Source of the DNA: Treponema sp.
Lineage (GTDB): Bacteria > Spirochaetota > Spirochaetia > Treponematales > Treponemataceae
Length of the DNA: 64,000 nucleotides
NCBI GenBank assembly: GCA_017963165.1
Contig: JAGCTZ010000058.1
Coordinates: 1-64,000, forward strand
Direction: 5' to 3'
How positions within the stretch are numbered: position 1 is the first letter of the stretch; the number at the start of each line of letters is the position of its first letter. Both the position numbers and the translations under genes were made by a program. Shown in pieces: positions 41,729 to 49,720 of this stretch. The notes below the pieces were generated by a model. The model ran no database searches. It was not told where the DNA came from and worked only from the letters and a program-made list of their open reading frames with translations.

Positions 41729-43038
41729 ATTTCATTTGCAATCAGTGTTCGTAATTCATCGCTGGTTGCAACTACAGGTCTGTTTAATCTTACAGGTTTA
41801 AGAGTCTTTATAATATCCGGTGGGAGCTGTGGTGTTTCGCCAACAACATGACGACAATAGCTGCTGCTCAATGCCGGATGATTCTGAGAAACCAGAACAT
41901 ACGCTCCATCAAAATCACCAGTCTGTGCACCTGCTTCTTTTATTGCAGCATACGCACTTGCAGTTCCGGGATCAGCAAAAACTCCATATTTTATAAACAA
42001 CTCTTTTGCAGCTTTTTCACGCGCACGCTCATTCACAACTGTCGGAAATACAAAGTTTCTTATCATAAGAGCGTTGTCCCCAAAAAAGGCTTCAAGTCGT
42101 TCAAGATTTGCAGGGAAAATAGGATCTGCACCACCCCGCTCTTTTATATCAACAAAGGAATCAAGAATCTGCGCATTTCCGGCTCCGTCTACACCAAGAG
42201 AAGCTGTTGCCGGAACATAAAAGCCATTTACAGGAAGTGCAAAACGCCAGCTGTAAAGACCTGCAGCCAGCATGCCGTAATTTCCGGCTTCCATAGAATA
42301 AAAAATATCGCCGTCGACCTTGTGTTTAATCTGGGCAAAAGCATACGCAAAATGAAAAATCTGTGCCATTAAACGGCAGACATTTGTTGTATTTGCAAGT
42401 GTAAGATTGTTAGTCTTAACAAACTCGTCATCATCAAAAAGCTTTGCAATTGCAGATTTTATATCCTGTTCAGAACCTTCCATTTCTATTGGAAGAATAT
42501 TTCCGCCATTCCACATTAAATCTTCTGACTCAAGACCACGCACCGAACCTTTTTCATAAACAAGCACTGCCTTTATATGCTTTTTACCACGAAGCACCTT
42601 GGCAAGAAGAGTTCCAAGTTCGCCGTGTGTAAAATCAACAAAAACAGAATTGCCGCCATTTAAAGAATGTGTTGTTTCAAGATAAGAACAAAGATAGCTT
42701 ACGCCAAAATCTCTGTAGCAGCCTGTGTAGCCGTGAAAAAGTTCCAGATTAAAAAGATTATCATCAAGCTGTTTAATTACAGGAGTAAAAGGAAAAGCCT
42801 TTTCGGCAATAGTCTGACATATAATAGGAGAAAATTCTTCGTTTAAAAAAGCAGAAGACAAAGTTCCTGCAATTGAAGTAAAAGAGGTATCTTTATTTAT
42901 ATAATAGATCCAACGACGAAGATCCTCAAACGCATTTGCTGCCGGAACAAAAACACCGCCATCTTTAGGAATACAATCCCTGACAGCCTGAGAAAACTTG
43001 ACGTTCAAATCATTGTTTCTTGTACTAGTAAAGAGCAT
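41725..43038 (-). CDS. Threonine-synthase-like protein lacking the PLP lysine
   Basis: A 437-aa protein aligned along its whole length with threonine synthase (ThrC, PLP-dependent, last step of threonine synthesis). Recognisable blocks are DGGVFVPA, ELFHGYTGCYRDFG, EAGNYGMLAAGLYSWRFALPVNGFYVPATAS and PANLERLEAFFG. At the site where the family has H-G-P-T-x-A-F-K-D-F, this protein has H-G-Y-T-G-C-Y-R-D-F. Arg109 (codon AGA at 42712-42714) replaces the lysine that binds PLP, and the phosphate loop SGDTG is FTHGELG here. It is therefore unlikely to be a normal threonine synthase. The gene is intact, without frameshifts, and lies 54 bases after argR on the same strand. Confidence 0.8.
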   Translation of the reverse strand: MLFTSTRNNDLNVKFSQAVRDCIPKDGGVFVPAANAFEDLRRWIYYINKDTSFTSIAGTLSSAFLNEEFSPIICQTIAEKAFPFTPVIKQLDDNLFNLELFHGYTGCYRDFGVSYLCSYLETTHSLNGGNSVFVDFTHGELGTLLAKVLRGKKHIKAVLVYEKGSVRGLESEDLMWNGGNILPIEMEGSEQDIKSAIAKLFDDDEFVKTNNLTLANTTNVCRLMAQIFHFAYAFAQIKHKVDGDIFYSMEAGNYGMLAAGLYSWRFALPVNGFYVPATASLGVDGAGNAQILDSFVDIKERGGADPIFPANLERLEAFFGDNALMIRNFVFPTVVNERAREKAAKELFIKYGVFADPGTASAYAAIKEAGAQTGDFDGAYVLVSQNHPALSSSYCRHVVGETPQLPPDIIKTLKPVRLNRPVVATSDELRTLIANEI

Positions 43039-43092
43039 GGAATAACTTTAACTGAAAATGAAAAATGAAACAACAGTTTTTGAATAGAATTA

Positions 43093-43563
43093 TTAATCTT
43101 CAATTCCAGGAATATGCTTTTTAAGGCGTTCCAGAAACTGTTCACCAGTAACACCTTCGCGCAGGCAGGCAAACATACAGTTATCACCTGCAACTGTTCC
43201 AAGAACTTCATCCATATTAAGATTATCTATTGCATTACAGACAGTATTTGCGTGGCCGGGGAAAGTTTTAATAACGACAATATTTCCGCTGTAATCTATA
43301 CTTACATAACCGCGCAAAAAATCCTGAACATAAATTGCTTCTGATTCAGCACTTTCGTCATCACCAGGCAGGGCATACATATAGCCGTTCTGACCATCAG
43401 GAACCTTACCAACCTTTAAAAGCTTAAGATCGCGACTCAGAGTAGCCTGAGTTACGTCATAACCCTCTTTTAAAAGAAGAGAAAGTAAATCATCCTGACT
43501 TTCGATTGTATTGTTTTTTATAAGAGTTTTAATAGCCTTAAGGCGTGACTGACGTTCTTTCAT
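43093..43563 (-). CDS. argR: ArgR, arginine repressor
   Basis: A 156-aa regulator of the ArgR/AhrC family. The winged helix covers residues 1-70, with the recognition segment VTQATLSRDLKLLKV. The C-terminal hexamerisation and arginine-binding domain has the pattern VVIKTFPGHANTVCNAIDNLNMDEVLGTVAGDNCMFACLRE, including the conserved GT-x-AGD-x-C core. With arginine bound it represses arginine synthesis genes; argC lies 19 kb away in this window. A perfect TGTATA-AA-TATACA palindrome sits three bases before the ATG and may serve autoregulation. The threonine-synthase-like gene follows downstream. Confidence 0.94.
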   Translation of the reverse strand: MKERQSRLKAIKTLIKNNTIESQDDLLSLLLKEGYDVTQATLSRDLKLLKVGKVPDGQNGYMYALPGDDESAESEAIYVQDFLRGYVSIDYSGNIVVIKTFPGHANTVCNAIDNLNMDEVLGTVAGDNCMFACLREGVTGEQFLERLKKHIPGIED

Positions 43564-43565
43564 AA

Positions 43566-43579
43566 TGTATAAATATACA
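43566..43579. promoter_or_regulatory. Candidate ARG-box-like palindrome at the argR start
   Basis: TGTATAAATATACA is a perfect 14-bp palindrome, with a second weaker half-similar stretch (TGCATAAAAAGTGTA on the minus strand) next to it. Two adjacent A/T-rich palindromes are typical of ArgR operators, but the match to the classical TGAAT...ATTCA arms is partial. Confidence 0.4.
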
Positions 43580-43632
43580 CTTTTTATGCAAAATTTACAA
43601 GATTAGAAAGATGCTTGTTAGATTAGAAAAAT

Positions 43633-43678
43633 GTCATGCGGATTCGATTTTGCGTTAGCAAAATCGAATCCGCGTGAC
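43633..43678. repeat. GTCACGCGGATTCGA palindrome, short form
   Basis: A 21-bp stem with one T-G wobble and loop GTTA, containing GCGGATTCGATTTTGC and its complement. It starts right after the pgi stop and is followed on the minus strand by ATTTTTCT, so it could work as the pgi terminator. It shares its outer arms with the longer copy at 34485-34563. Confidence 0.8.
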
Positions 43679-43680
43679 AA

Positions 43681-45264
43681 CTATTTTATCAAAAGACCTG
43701 CGTATGCCTTGAGGGCGCCTTCCATCTGGCCACTCAAAACTGTTTTGGCAAGCTTCTTTCCAAGCTGTACACCTTCCTGGTCAAAGCTGTTTACGTTCCA
43801 TACAAAGCCCTGGAACATTACTTTGTTTTCGTAATGTGCAAGAAGAGCTCCAAGAGATTTTGGATTAAGCTGGTCGCCGTAAATCAAGCTGCTTGGTCTG
43901 TTGCCTGCAAATGCTTTGTTAGGGTTTTCATCAGTTTTACCACAGGCAAAAGCAACAATCTGAGCTGTTACGTTTGCACAAAGCTTTACCTGGCTTGTAG
44001 AATCTTCAATTACAACATCCTCGCCTGTCTGATTCTGGCGGAAAGCAATAAACTGAAGAGGAATAATATCTGTTCCCTGATGGAGCAGCTGGTAGAAGGA
44101 ATGCTGTCCATTTGTTCCAGGTTCACCAAAAATTACAGGACCTGTAAGATAATTCATAGGTTCACCATTGCGGTTTACAGATTTACCGTTTGATTCCATA
44201 TCAAGCTGCTGCAAGTGGGCCGGGAAACGACTCAAAGCCTGGCTGTATGGAAGAATTGCTGTTGCAGGATATTCCTGAACATTACGCTCGTAAACGCCGA
44301 TAAGTGCATCCATAAGGGCAGGATTTTTTGTAATATCCTTATTCAAGGCAAGCTTATCTTCTTCTGCAGCACCATCAAGGAATTCCTGGAAAACTTTTGG
44401 CCCAAAAGCAAGGCTCAAAACTGCTCCACCTACTCCAGAAGTTGAAGAATAGCGTCCACCAATGTAATCATCCATATAGAAGGCAGCCATATAGTCTGGG
44501 TTATGAGCGAGCGGAGATGTCTCAGAAGTAACTGCAATCATGTGTTTGCTTGCGTCGCAGCCTGCCTTTTTAATAAAGTCTTTTACAAAGCTTTCGTTTG
44601 TAAGGGTTTCCAAAGTTGTTCCAGATTTTGAAACAAGAATAAAGATTGTCTTTGCAATATCAAGTGATTTTACAACGCTTGCAGCATCGTCAGGGTCAAC
44701 GTTAGAAATAAAATGTGCTTCCATCTTAAAAGTATTGTTTTTCTTTGCCCAGTTTTCCAAAGCAAGATACATTGCACGAGGACCAAGATCAGAACCACCA
44801 ATACCTATCTGGCAGACTGTTGTATATTTTTCACCCTTTTCGTTTACAAGTGCGCCTGAATGAACCTTATCAGCAAAATCAGCAATACGCTTTACTTCGT
44901 TTATGTAGAATTCACGCTTGTTTACGCCGTCTGCAATTACATCTTTTCCAAGCTGACCGCGTGTAAGCTGGTGCAAAACCATACGCTTTTCGCCGGTATT
45001 GATTACTGCTCCATCCAAAAGCTCCTGATATTTTTCTACAAGCTGCTGTTCATCTGCAAGTTCAGCAAGAGTTTTAAGAATCTGTTCGTTTACCTGTTTT
45101 GCGGCATAATTATATGTAAGAGCACCGCCCATAGGAATTGAATATTTTGCGATTCTGTCTGCAGCACCACTACCCGAAAGTTCCTCTGCAACAGAAACCA
45201 TACCTTTAAGTGACATCAACTTTTTCCATGATGAAAGTGTGTCAGCATTTGACCAAGAAATCAT
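43681..45264 (-). CDS. pgi: Glucose-6-phosphate isomerase
   Basis: A 527-aa enzyme interconverting glucose-6-phosphate and fructose-6-phosphate. The sugar-phosphate binding motifs are IGIGGSDLGPRAM, LVSKSGTTLETLTNE and DDYIGGRYSSTSGVGGAVLS, with the catalytic region GEPGTNGQHSFYQLLHQGTDIIPLQFI and the C-terminal LGKKLAKTVLSG. It fits the size of the long bacterial form. The terminator-like palindrome directly follows its stop. It is transcribed divergently from trxB and has no operon partner; the bases before ATG carry a weak AGAGG site. Confidence 0.96.
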   Translation of the reverse strand: MISWSNADTLSSWKKLMSLKGMVSVAEELSGSGAADRIAKYSIPMGGALTYNYAAKQVNEQILKTLAELADEQQLVEKYQELLDGAVINTGEKRMVLHQLTRGQLGKDVIADGVNKREFYINEVKRIADFADKVHSGALVNEKGEKYTTVCQIGIGGSDLGPRAMYLALENWAKKNNTFKMEAHFISNVDPDDAASVVKSLDIAKTIFILVSKSGTTLETLTNESFVKDFIKKAGCDASKHMIAVTSETSPLAHNPDYMAAFYMDDYIGGRYSSTSGVGGAVLSLAFGPKVFQEFLDGAAEEDKLALNKDITKNPALMDALIGVYERNVQEYPATAILPYSQALSRFPAHLQQLDMESNGKSVNRNGEPMNYLTGPVIFGEPGTNGQHSFYQLLHQGTDIIPLQFIAFRQNQTGEDVVIEDSTSQVKLCANVTAQIVAFACGKTDENPNKAFAGNRPSSLIYGDQLNPKSLGALLAHYENKVMFQGFVWNVNSFDQEGVQLGKKLAKTVLSGQMEGALKAYAGLLIK

Positions 45265-45366
45265 ATGTTACCTCTTAAAAATCTGTTTTGTACTATTTAT
45301 AAATAATTAAATCATATTATAGTAGATTACAGTTGATGATACAATATTCCACTTCTCAAGAAAATC

Positions 45367-45375
45367 TGTTACAAT
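45367..45375 (+). promoter_or_regulatory. Extended -10 element close to the trxB start
   Basis: TGTTACAAT ends eight bases before the chosen ATG at 45384, with no Shine-Dalgarno sequence in between. This is the same extended -10 layout as at 1755-1763 and 37218-37226. Confidence 0.4.
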
Positions 45376-45383
45376 ACTATACT

Positions 45384-46295
45384 ATGGAAACAAAACAATA
45401 CGATTATATTATTATTGGCGCAGGGCCAGCAGGTTTAAGTTCAGCACAATATGCAGCAAGAGGTGGATTAAAAACTATAGTGCTTGATGGAATGGGTGCA
45501 GGTGGACAGGTTATTCAGATTCCGGATCTTGAAAATTATCCTGGAGTTTTTCCTGCAGTTAACGGCTATGATTTTATAGAAACAATGAAAAAGCAGGCAG
45601 AAAGCTTTGGTGCCCAGATACTACAGGTTCAGGTTTCTTCAATCGACAAGAGAGGAAATGATTTTGTAGTTACAACTAAAGATACTGTTTATTCTGCTCC
45701 TGCTCTTTGTATTGCAACTGGTGCTATTCATAAAAATCTTGGAGTTCCTGGTGAAAAAGAATTTACAGGACGTGGTGTTTCCTACTGTGCAGTTTGTGAT
45801 GGTCCTTTCTTCAGAAATAAAAAAATCTTTGTTGTAGGCGGTGGAGATTCTGCCTGTTCAGAAGCAATTTATCTTTCTTCAATTTCAAGCGATGTTTCAA
45901 TCATTCACCGAAGAGATTCGTTCAGGGCTCAAAAGTCAATTGTAGACAAAATGCTGGCTGCAGGTGTAAAACCTATTTATGATTCTGTTGTAAAATCAAT
46001 AAACGGTACTAATAAGGTTGAATCCCTTACGCTTGAAAATACAAAAACAGGCGAACAGACAACTGTAGAATGTAACGTTGTATTTATTTTTGCAGGGATG
46101 CTGCCTCAGACAGACCTTGTTGATATGCTACGCAAGGATGAAACAGGCTATATCATCACAGATGAAAAAATGCAGACTTCAATTCCAGGACTTTTCGCAG
46201 CGGGAGACGTTAGGGCAAAACCTTTCCGCCAGATTGTTACGGCTACAAGTGACGGTGCAATTGCCGCAAATTCCGCTAAAGAAATGCTAGAATAG
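45384..46295 (+). CDS. trxB: Thioredoxin reductase
   Basis: A 303-aa flavoenzyme that passes electrons from NADPH to thioredoxin. The FAD-binding motif GAGPAG is at residues 13-18, the redox pair CAVC at 135-138 (SYCAVCDGPFF), the NADPH motif GGGDSACSEAIYL near 150, and the second FAD motif GLFAAGDVRAKPFRQ near the end. The ATG at 45384 fits the family, which starts a few residues before YDxIIIGAGPAG; the in-frame start 51 bases earlier adds an unrelated extension. A family-3 glycosidase gene follows after six bases. Confidence 0.95.
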   Translation: METKQYDYIIIGAGPAGLSSAQYAARGGLKTIVLDGMGAGGQVIQIPDLENYPGVFPAVNGYDFIETMKKQAESFGAQILQVQVSSIDKRGNDFVVTTKDTVYSAPALCIATGAIHKNLGVPGEKEFTGRGVSYCAVCDGPFFRNKKIFVVGGGDSACSEAIYLSSISSDVSIIHRRDSFRAQKSIVDKMLAAGVKPIYDSVVKSINGTNKVESLTLENTKTGEQTTVECNVVFIFAGMLPQTDLVDMLRKDETGYIITDEKMQTSIPGLFAAGDVRAKPFRQIVTATSDGAIAANSAKEMLE

Positions 46296-46301
46296 ACTTA
46301 A

Positions 46302-47978
46302 ATGAAAAAGCGTTTTATTGCCCTGCTCTCTTCATTACTTCTCTTTACCGCAGCAACAAAGTTATATGCGCAGACAGTAACCTTCTGGGACAATCTTCCT
46401 AATGAACAGCTTGCTCAGGCAATTGTAGACCAGATGACAGATGCAGAGCTTTATTCGCAGATTTTAATGTTCGGTTGGGCAGGCGCAGAACCAGATAAGC
46501 TTTTGTATGATTGGGTTGAACGTGGGCTTGGAAATGTAAAGGTCTTCGGCTGGAATACAAATGACATTCATCTTGTTGCAAAATCTGTTTCGTCGCTGCA
46601 GAAAAATTCTCAGCAGAATCGCTTTAAGATTCCTCTTTTTGTTGCAACCGACCAGGAAGGTGGTTCAATCCGTCACGTAAAAGGCGACACACTTATAACT
46701 CCGGGAAACATGGCTATTGGTGCTTCGGGTTATCCTGCAGATGCCTGGTACAGCGCCTATTACATAAGCCGCGAAATAAAGGCACTTGGAATAAACATGA
46801 ATTTTGCTCCAACTGTAGACCTTTTTACAAATCACGATTCATCAATAATCGGAATCCGTTCATTTGGCGACGACCCCGAAAAATCAGGAGTCCTTGGTGC
46901 AGCATTTTCTGCTGGTTCAAAGGCCGCAGGTGTAATTCCTACCGTAAAGCATTTTCCCGGCCACGGTGACACAGACCTTGATTCTCATGGACGACTGCCG
47001 CAGATAGACATTGATTTTGAAACCTTTAAAAACAGAGAGCTCATTCCTTATATGTATCTTATAAAAGAAGGAACTCCTGCAATAATGTCGGGACATTTAA
47101 GTTTTCCTCAGATTGATAAATCAGGAGCACCTGCTTCGCTTTCAAAATATTTTCTTACAGACCTTCTGCGTGGTCAGTTAGGCTACGACGGCCTTATAAT
47201 CACAGATGATATGGAAATGGCCGGCGCAACAATTTTTGCCGGAACTATTTCTAACGCATTCAAAATGGCAATAGAAGCAGGTAATGACATAATTCTTTCT
47301 TCGCGAACTGCAAACCTTGATGAAGCTTTGTGGTATAAAAACCTGAACCTTATGGCTTCGGACAGCGAATTCCGTGCACGTGTTAAGGATGCAGCCTACA
47401 GGGTAATAAAGGCAAAGCTTGAATATTTTAAGAGCGGAAATCAGACTGCGCCACTCTACCCTGACCCGGATTCAATTGATCAGTACATTCCGGACAAGGA
47501 AGGCGAAAAATTCTTTATAGAACAGGCATGCCGTTCAATCACAATTCAGAAACAGGGAAATGCGTTCCCTCTTGATACGACAAAAAGCGGCAGGATCCTT
47601 ATAATCGGTTCACTTGCTCAGTTCTTTAATGATGCACTTGCACGATATCCACAGGCAGGACAAGTATATGTCAGCTATGATACAGGTCCGAACGAAACTC
47701 AATGGGTGCTTGACCAGCTTCCGTCTATTTCGGCAAATTACAATACAATCATCATTTGTGTTTCAAATGAAAATCATGTAAAGCTTGCGCAATATTTCCG
47801 TGATACAGGAAAAACGGTTATTATTCTTTCTACAATGTCACCAGAGCTTACAAATACTCTAAACTGGTGCGATACAATTCTGCTTGGTTACAGCTGGCGA
47901 TGTGATTATTCACTTACAGCAATGCTTGCGGCAATAAACGGTGAGTATGTACCGGCTGGGGTTAAGCCTTATAAATAA
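46302..47978 (+). CDS. Exported glycoside hydrolase family 3 (beta-N-acetylhexosaminidase-like)
   Basis: A 558-aa enzyme with a signal peptide (KRFIALLSSLLLFTAATKLYA). The GH3 barrel is clear: ATDQEGGSIRHVKG, NFAPTVDLFTN, the NagZ-type catalytic dyad in KHFPGHGDTDLDSHG, and the nucleophile Asp in LIITDDMEMAGA. A C-terminal Rossmann-like domain follows. The His-Asp dyad is typical of N-acetylhexosaminidases acting on peptidoglycan or chitin fragments. It follows trxB by six bases. Its stop overlaps the convergent methylase gene by 17 bp. Export differs from the cytosolic NagZ of Gram-negatives. Confidence 0.9.
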   Translation: MKKRFIALLSSLLLFTAATKLYAQTVTFWDNLPNEQLAQAIVDQMTDAELYSQILMFGWAGAEPDKLLYDWVERGLGNVKVFGWNTNDIHLVAKSVSSLQKNSQQNRFKIPLFVATDQEGGSIRHVKGDTLITPGNMAIGASGYPADAWYSAYYISREIKALGINMNFAPTVDLFTNHDSSIIGIRSFGDDPEKSGVLGAAFSAGSKAAGVIPTVKHFPGHGDTDLDSHGRLPQIDIDFETFKNRELIPYMYLIKEGTPAIMSGHLSFPQIDKSGAPASLSKYFLTDLLRGQLGYDGLIITDDMEMAGATIFAGTISNAFKMAIEAGNDIILSSRTANLDEALWYKNLNLMASDSEFRARVKDAAYRVIKAKLEYFKSGNQTAPLYPDPDSIDQYIPDKEGEKFFIEQACRSITIQKQGNAFPLDTTKSGRILIIGSLAQFFNDALARYPQAGQVYVSYDTGPNETQWVLDQLPSISANYNTIIICVSNENHVKLAQYFRDTGKTVIILSTMSPELTNTLNWCDTILLGYSWRCDYSLTAMLAAINGEYVPAGVKPYK

Positions 47979-48681
47979 GGAAAACGCACGGAATCTTTCC
48001 AAGATCAGGAAGCTTTTCTTTCTTCCATTTTTCTACAGTTTTTGTCTTTATAAATTCTTCTTCGCATGTAATTCCGGCCGCAATACAAACCTTTGTCGTA
48101 GGCTTTAGATTAGAAAAGATTGTTTCCATCATTTTTGCATTACGATACGGTGTTTCTATAAAAATCTGAGTCTGATCTTCATTGTAAACCTTATTTTCCA
48201 GCTTTTTAAGTGCTTTTATACGCCCCGGAATATCAACAGGAAGATATCCGTTGAATGCAAACTGCTGACCATTAAAGCCGCTTGCCATGAGCGACATTAT
48301 AATAGAAGAAGGTCCAACAAGAGGTACAACCTTAAGATTTTTACTTTGAGCAATTGCAACAACATCTGCTCCCGGATCGGCAATAGCAGGACAACCTGCT
48401 TCCGAAATAATTCCTATAGGCTGATTTTGTTCCAGTAAAGGTTTTAAGTATTCGCCAATGATTTTTCGGTCTGTGTGCCTGTTTAGCTCATAAAATTCGA
48501 GTTCGTCTATATTAATTGATTTTTCAACTTTTTTAAGAAAGCGTCGTGCAGAACGGAGATTTTCAACTATAAAATGCTTTATTCCTGTAACAATATCATG
48601 ATTATAATCAGGAAGGACACGGTTTATTTCCGTTTCTCCAAGAGTTACAGGAATAAGATAAAGTGCAGGTTCAATACTCAT
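47962..48681 (-). CDS. RsmI-like SAM-dependent methyltransferase
   Basis: A 239-aa protein of the tetrapyrrole-methylase fold used by RsmI, which 2'-O-methylates C1402 of 16S rRNA. It has ALYLIPVTLGE at the N-terminus, SEAGCPAIADPGADVVAIA near residue 95, VVPLVGPSSIIMSLMASGFNGQQFAFNGYLP near 125, and IFIETPYRNAKMMETI near 175. It is shorter than RsmI (about 280) and lacks its usual C-terminal HTH-like part, so it is a short-form homologue, possibly with another target. It starts 12 bases after the DUF308 gene and has no Shine-Dalgarno sequence. Confidence 0.85.
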   Translation of the reverse strand: MSIEPALYLIPVTLGETEINRVLPDYNHDIVTGIKHFIVENLRSARRFLKKVEKSINIDELEFYELNRHTDRKIIGEYLKPLLEQNQPIGIISEAGCPAIADPGADVVAIAQSKNLKVVPLVGPSSIIMSLMASGFNGQQFAFNGYLPVDIPGRIKALKKLENKVYNEDQTQIFIETPYRNAKMMETIFSNLKPTTKVCIAAGITCEEEFIKTKTVEKWKKEKLPDLGKIPCVFLIYKA

Positions 48682-48693
48682 TTTTGGTATAAT

Positions 48694-49350
48694 TTATGAT
48701 TCGTCGGAAGCATCGCCATCGCCGGAATCGTCATCATCTGCGGCTTCGGCTGCAGTCTGTGGATCAATTTTATCGGCAATATCAGCTTCTTTTTCTTCGG
48801 CTTTTGCAGGAGCAGTTCGCTTACTTACAGCAACCTCTACAATAATCATAATAAGACCAACAAGCAGACCGCCTAAGCCTACAGTTCGTACAAAAGCACG
48901 TCCAAACGACTCAATTGGAATGATAATAAGAAGAACTGCAATTGCAACAAAAATCAAAGCTTCAAAAATAAGACGTCGGCTTTCAAGAGGAAACGAGTTG
49001 CGCAGCTTTGCAGAAGAATAAACGCTTACACCGGCGTAAAGAATAAGATAAACGGCAAGTACAATCGAAACGATTTTCCAGATAATTGCGACTGTCTGGA
49101 AAAGAACAAAAGGACAGATTACAGCAATAAGACCTACAATAAACGTACAAATGCTTTTAATAAGAAGTGTCTTTTTGAAAACAGCATCTTCACTCTGTTT
49201 ATAAACAACAAGAAGATTGTAAACAGAAAAAGCCACCGAAGCAGCACCAACAAGAATTACAGCTGCCTTAATACAAGTGTCAGGAACAGCGGCCATAAGA
49301 ATGCCAATTACAGCAAGAACTGCGCCAAGAATGATGTTTTTTGTTTTCAT
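48694..49350 (-). CDS. DUF308 (HdeD-like) membrane protein with acidic tail
   Basis: A 218-aa membrane protein with six helices in three pairs, starting IILGAVLAVIGILMAAVPDTCIKAAVILVGAASVAF, as in HdeD/DUF308 proteins. The C-terminal 45 residues are strongly acidic (EEKEADIADKIDPQTAAEAADDDDSGDGDASDES) and should be cytoplasmic. GGGAGAGG lies eight bases before the ATG. The family is linked to acid resistance in E. coli, without a proven activity. It is cotranscribed with the RsmI-like gene and is divergent from the GGDEF gene. Confidence 0.8.
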   Translation of the reverse strand: MKTKNIILGAVLAVIGILMAAVPDTCIKAAVILVGAASVAFSVYNLLVVYKQSEDAVFKKTLLIKSICTFIVGLIAVICPFVLFQTVAIIWKIVSIVLAVYLILYAGVSVYSSAKLRNSFPLESRRLIFEALIFVAIAVLLIIIPIESFGRAFVRTVGLGGLLVGLIMIIVEVAVSKRTAPAKAEEKEADIADKIDPQTAAEAADDDDSGDGDASDES

Positions 49351-49462
49351 AGTTAACCTCTCCCTTTAAAGATAATACCAACAGGCGCGAATGTCAAATA
49401 TTAAAACGAATTGGCTGCAAAAGCTCCAAAACTTCCGTATTATAATGCATAGAATTTTCAAG

Positions 49463-49615
49463 TATGAAAAAATGCTCACGTGTGGGTTCTGTCTTTGTTC
49501 CGCCGAGTACGCTGAATAGAAATTATTCTACCGTGCAAACCTGCCTGCGGCAGTTTTGCACTTCCAGCGTACTATGCTCCACAAAGCCAGAACCCACACT
49601 CCGCATTTTTTCATA
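49463..49615. repeat. Palindromic MITE-like repeat, copy B
   Basis: The 153-bp element has a perfect 13-bp terminal inverted repeat TATGAAAAAATGC / GCATTTTTTCATA. Nested stems are GTGTGGGTTCTG/CAGAACCCACAC, CTTTGT/ACAAAG, GTACGCTG/CAGCGTAC and GTGCAAA/TTTGCAC, so nearly the whole element can fold into one long hairpin. It is homologous to copy A read on the opposite strand. It lies in the 370-base gap between the DUF308 and GGDEF genes; apart from it and a promoter, the gap holds nothing. Confidence 0.8.
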
Positions 49616-49681
49616 GTTTCTACATTAAGGTTTTATAATGCGGAAGTTCTTATGCAACCCCTGATACACAACCTTTATTCC

Positions 49682-49711
49682 TTTACAAATTTTCAGTTTG
49701 TGTTATATAAT
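49682..49711 (+). promoter_or_regulatory. Promoter of the sugar-sensor/GGDEF gene
   Basis: TTTACA and TATAAT are 18 bases apart, and TATAAT ends nine bases before ATG 49721. Transcription would start one to three bases before the ATG, so the AGAAGAG resembling a ribosome binding site would not be in the mRNA. Confidence 0.5.
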
Positions 49712-49720
49712 AGAAGAGAT

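Noticed and set aside
49556..49720. Longer N-terminus for the sugar-sensor/GGDEF protein
   Set aside because: The extension reads through the palindromic repeat and promoter; the ligand domain starts exactly at 49721.
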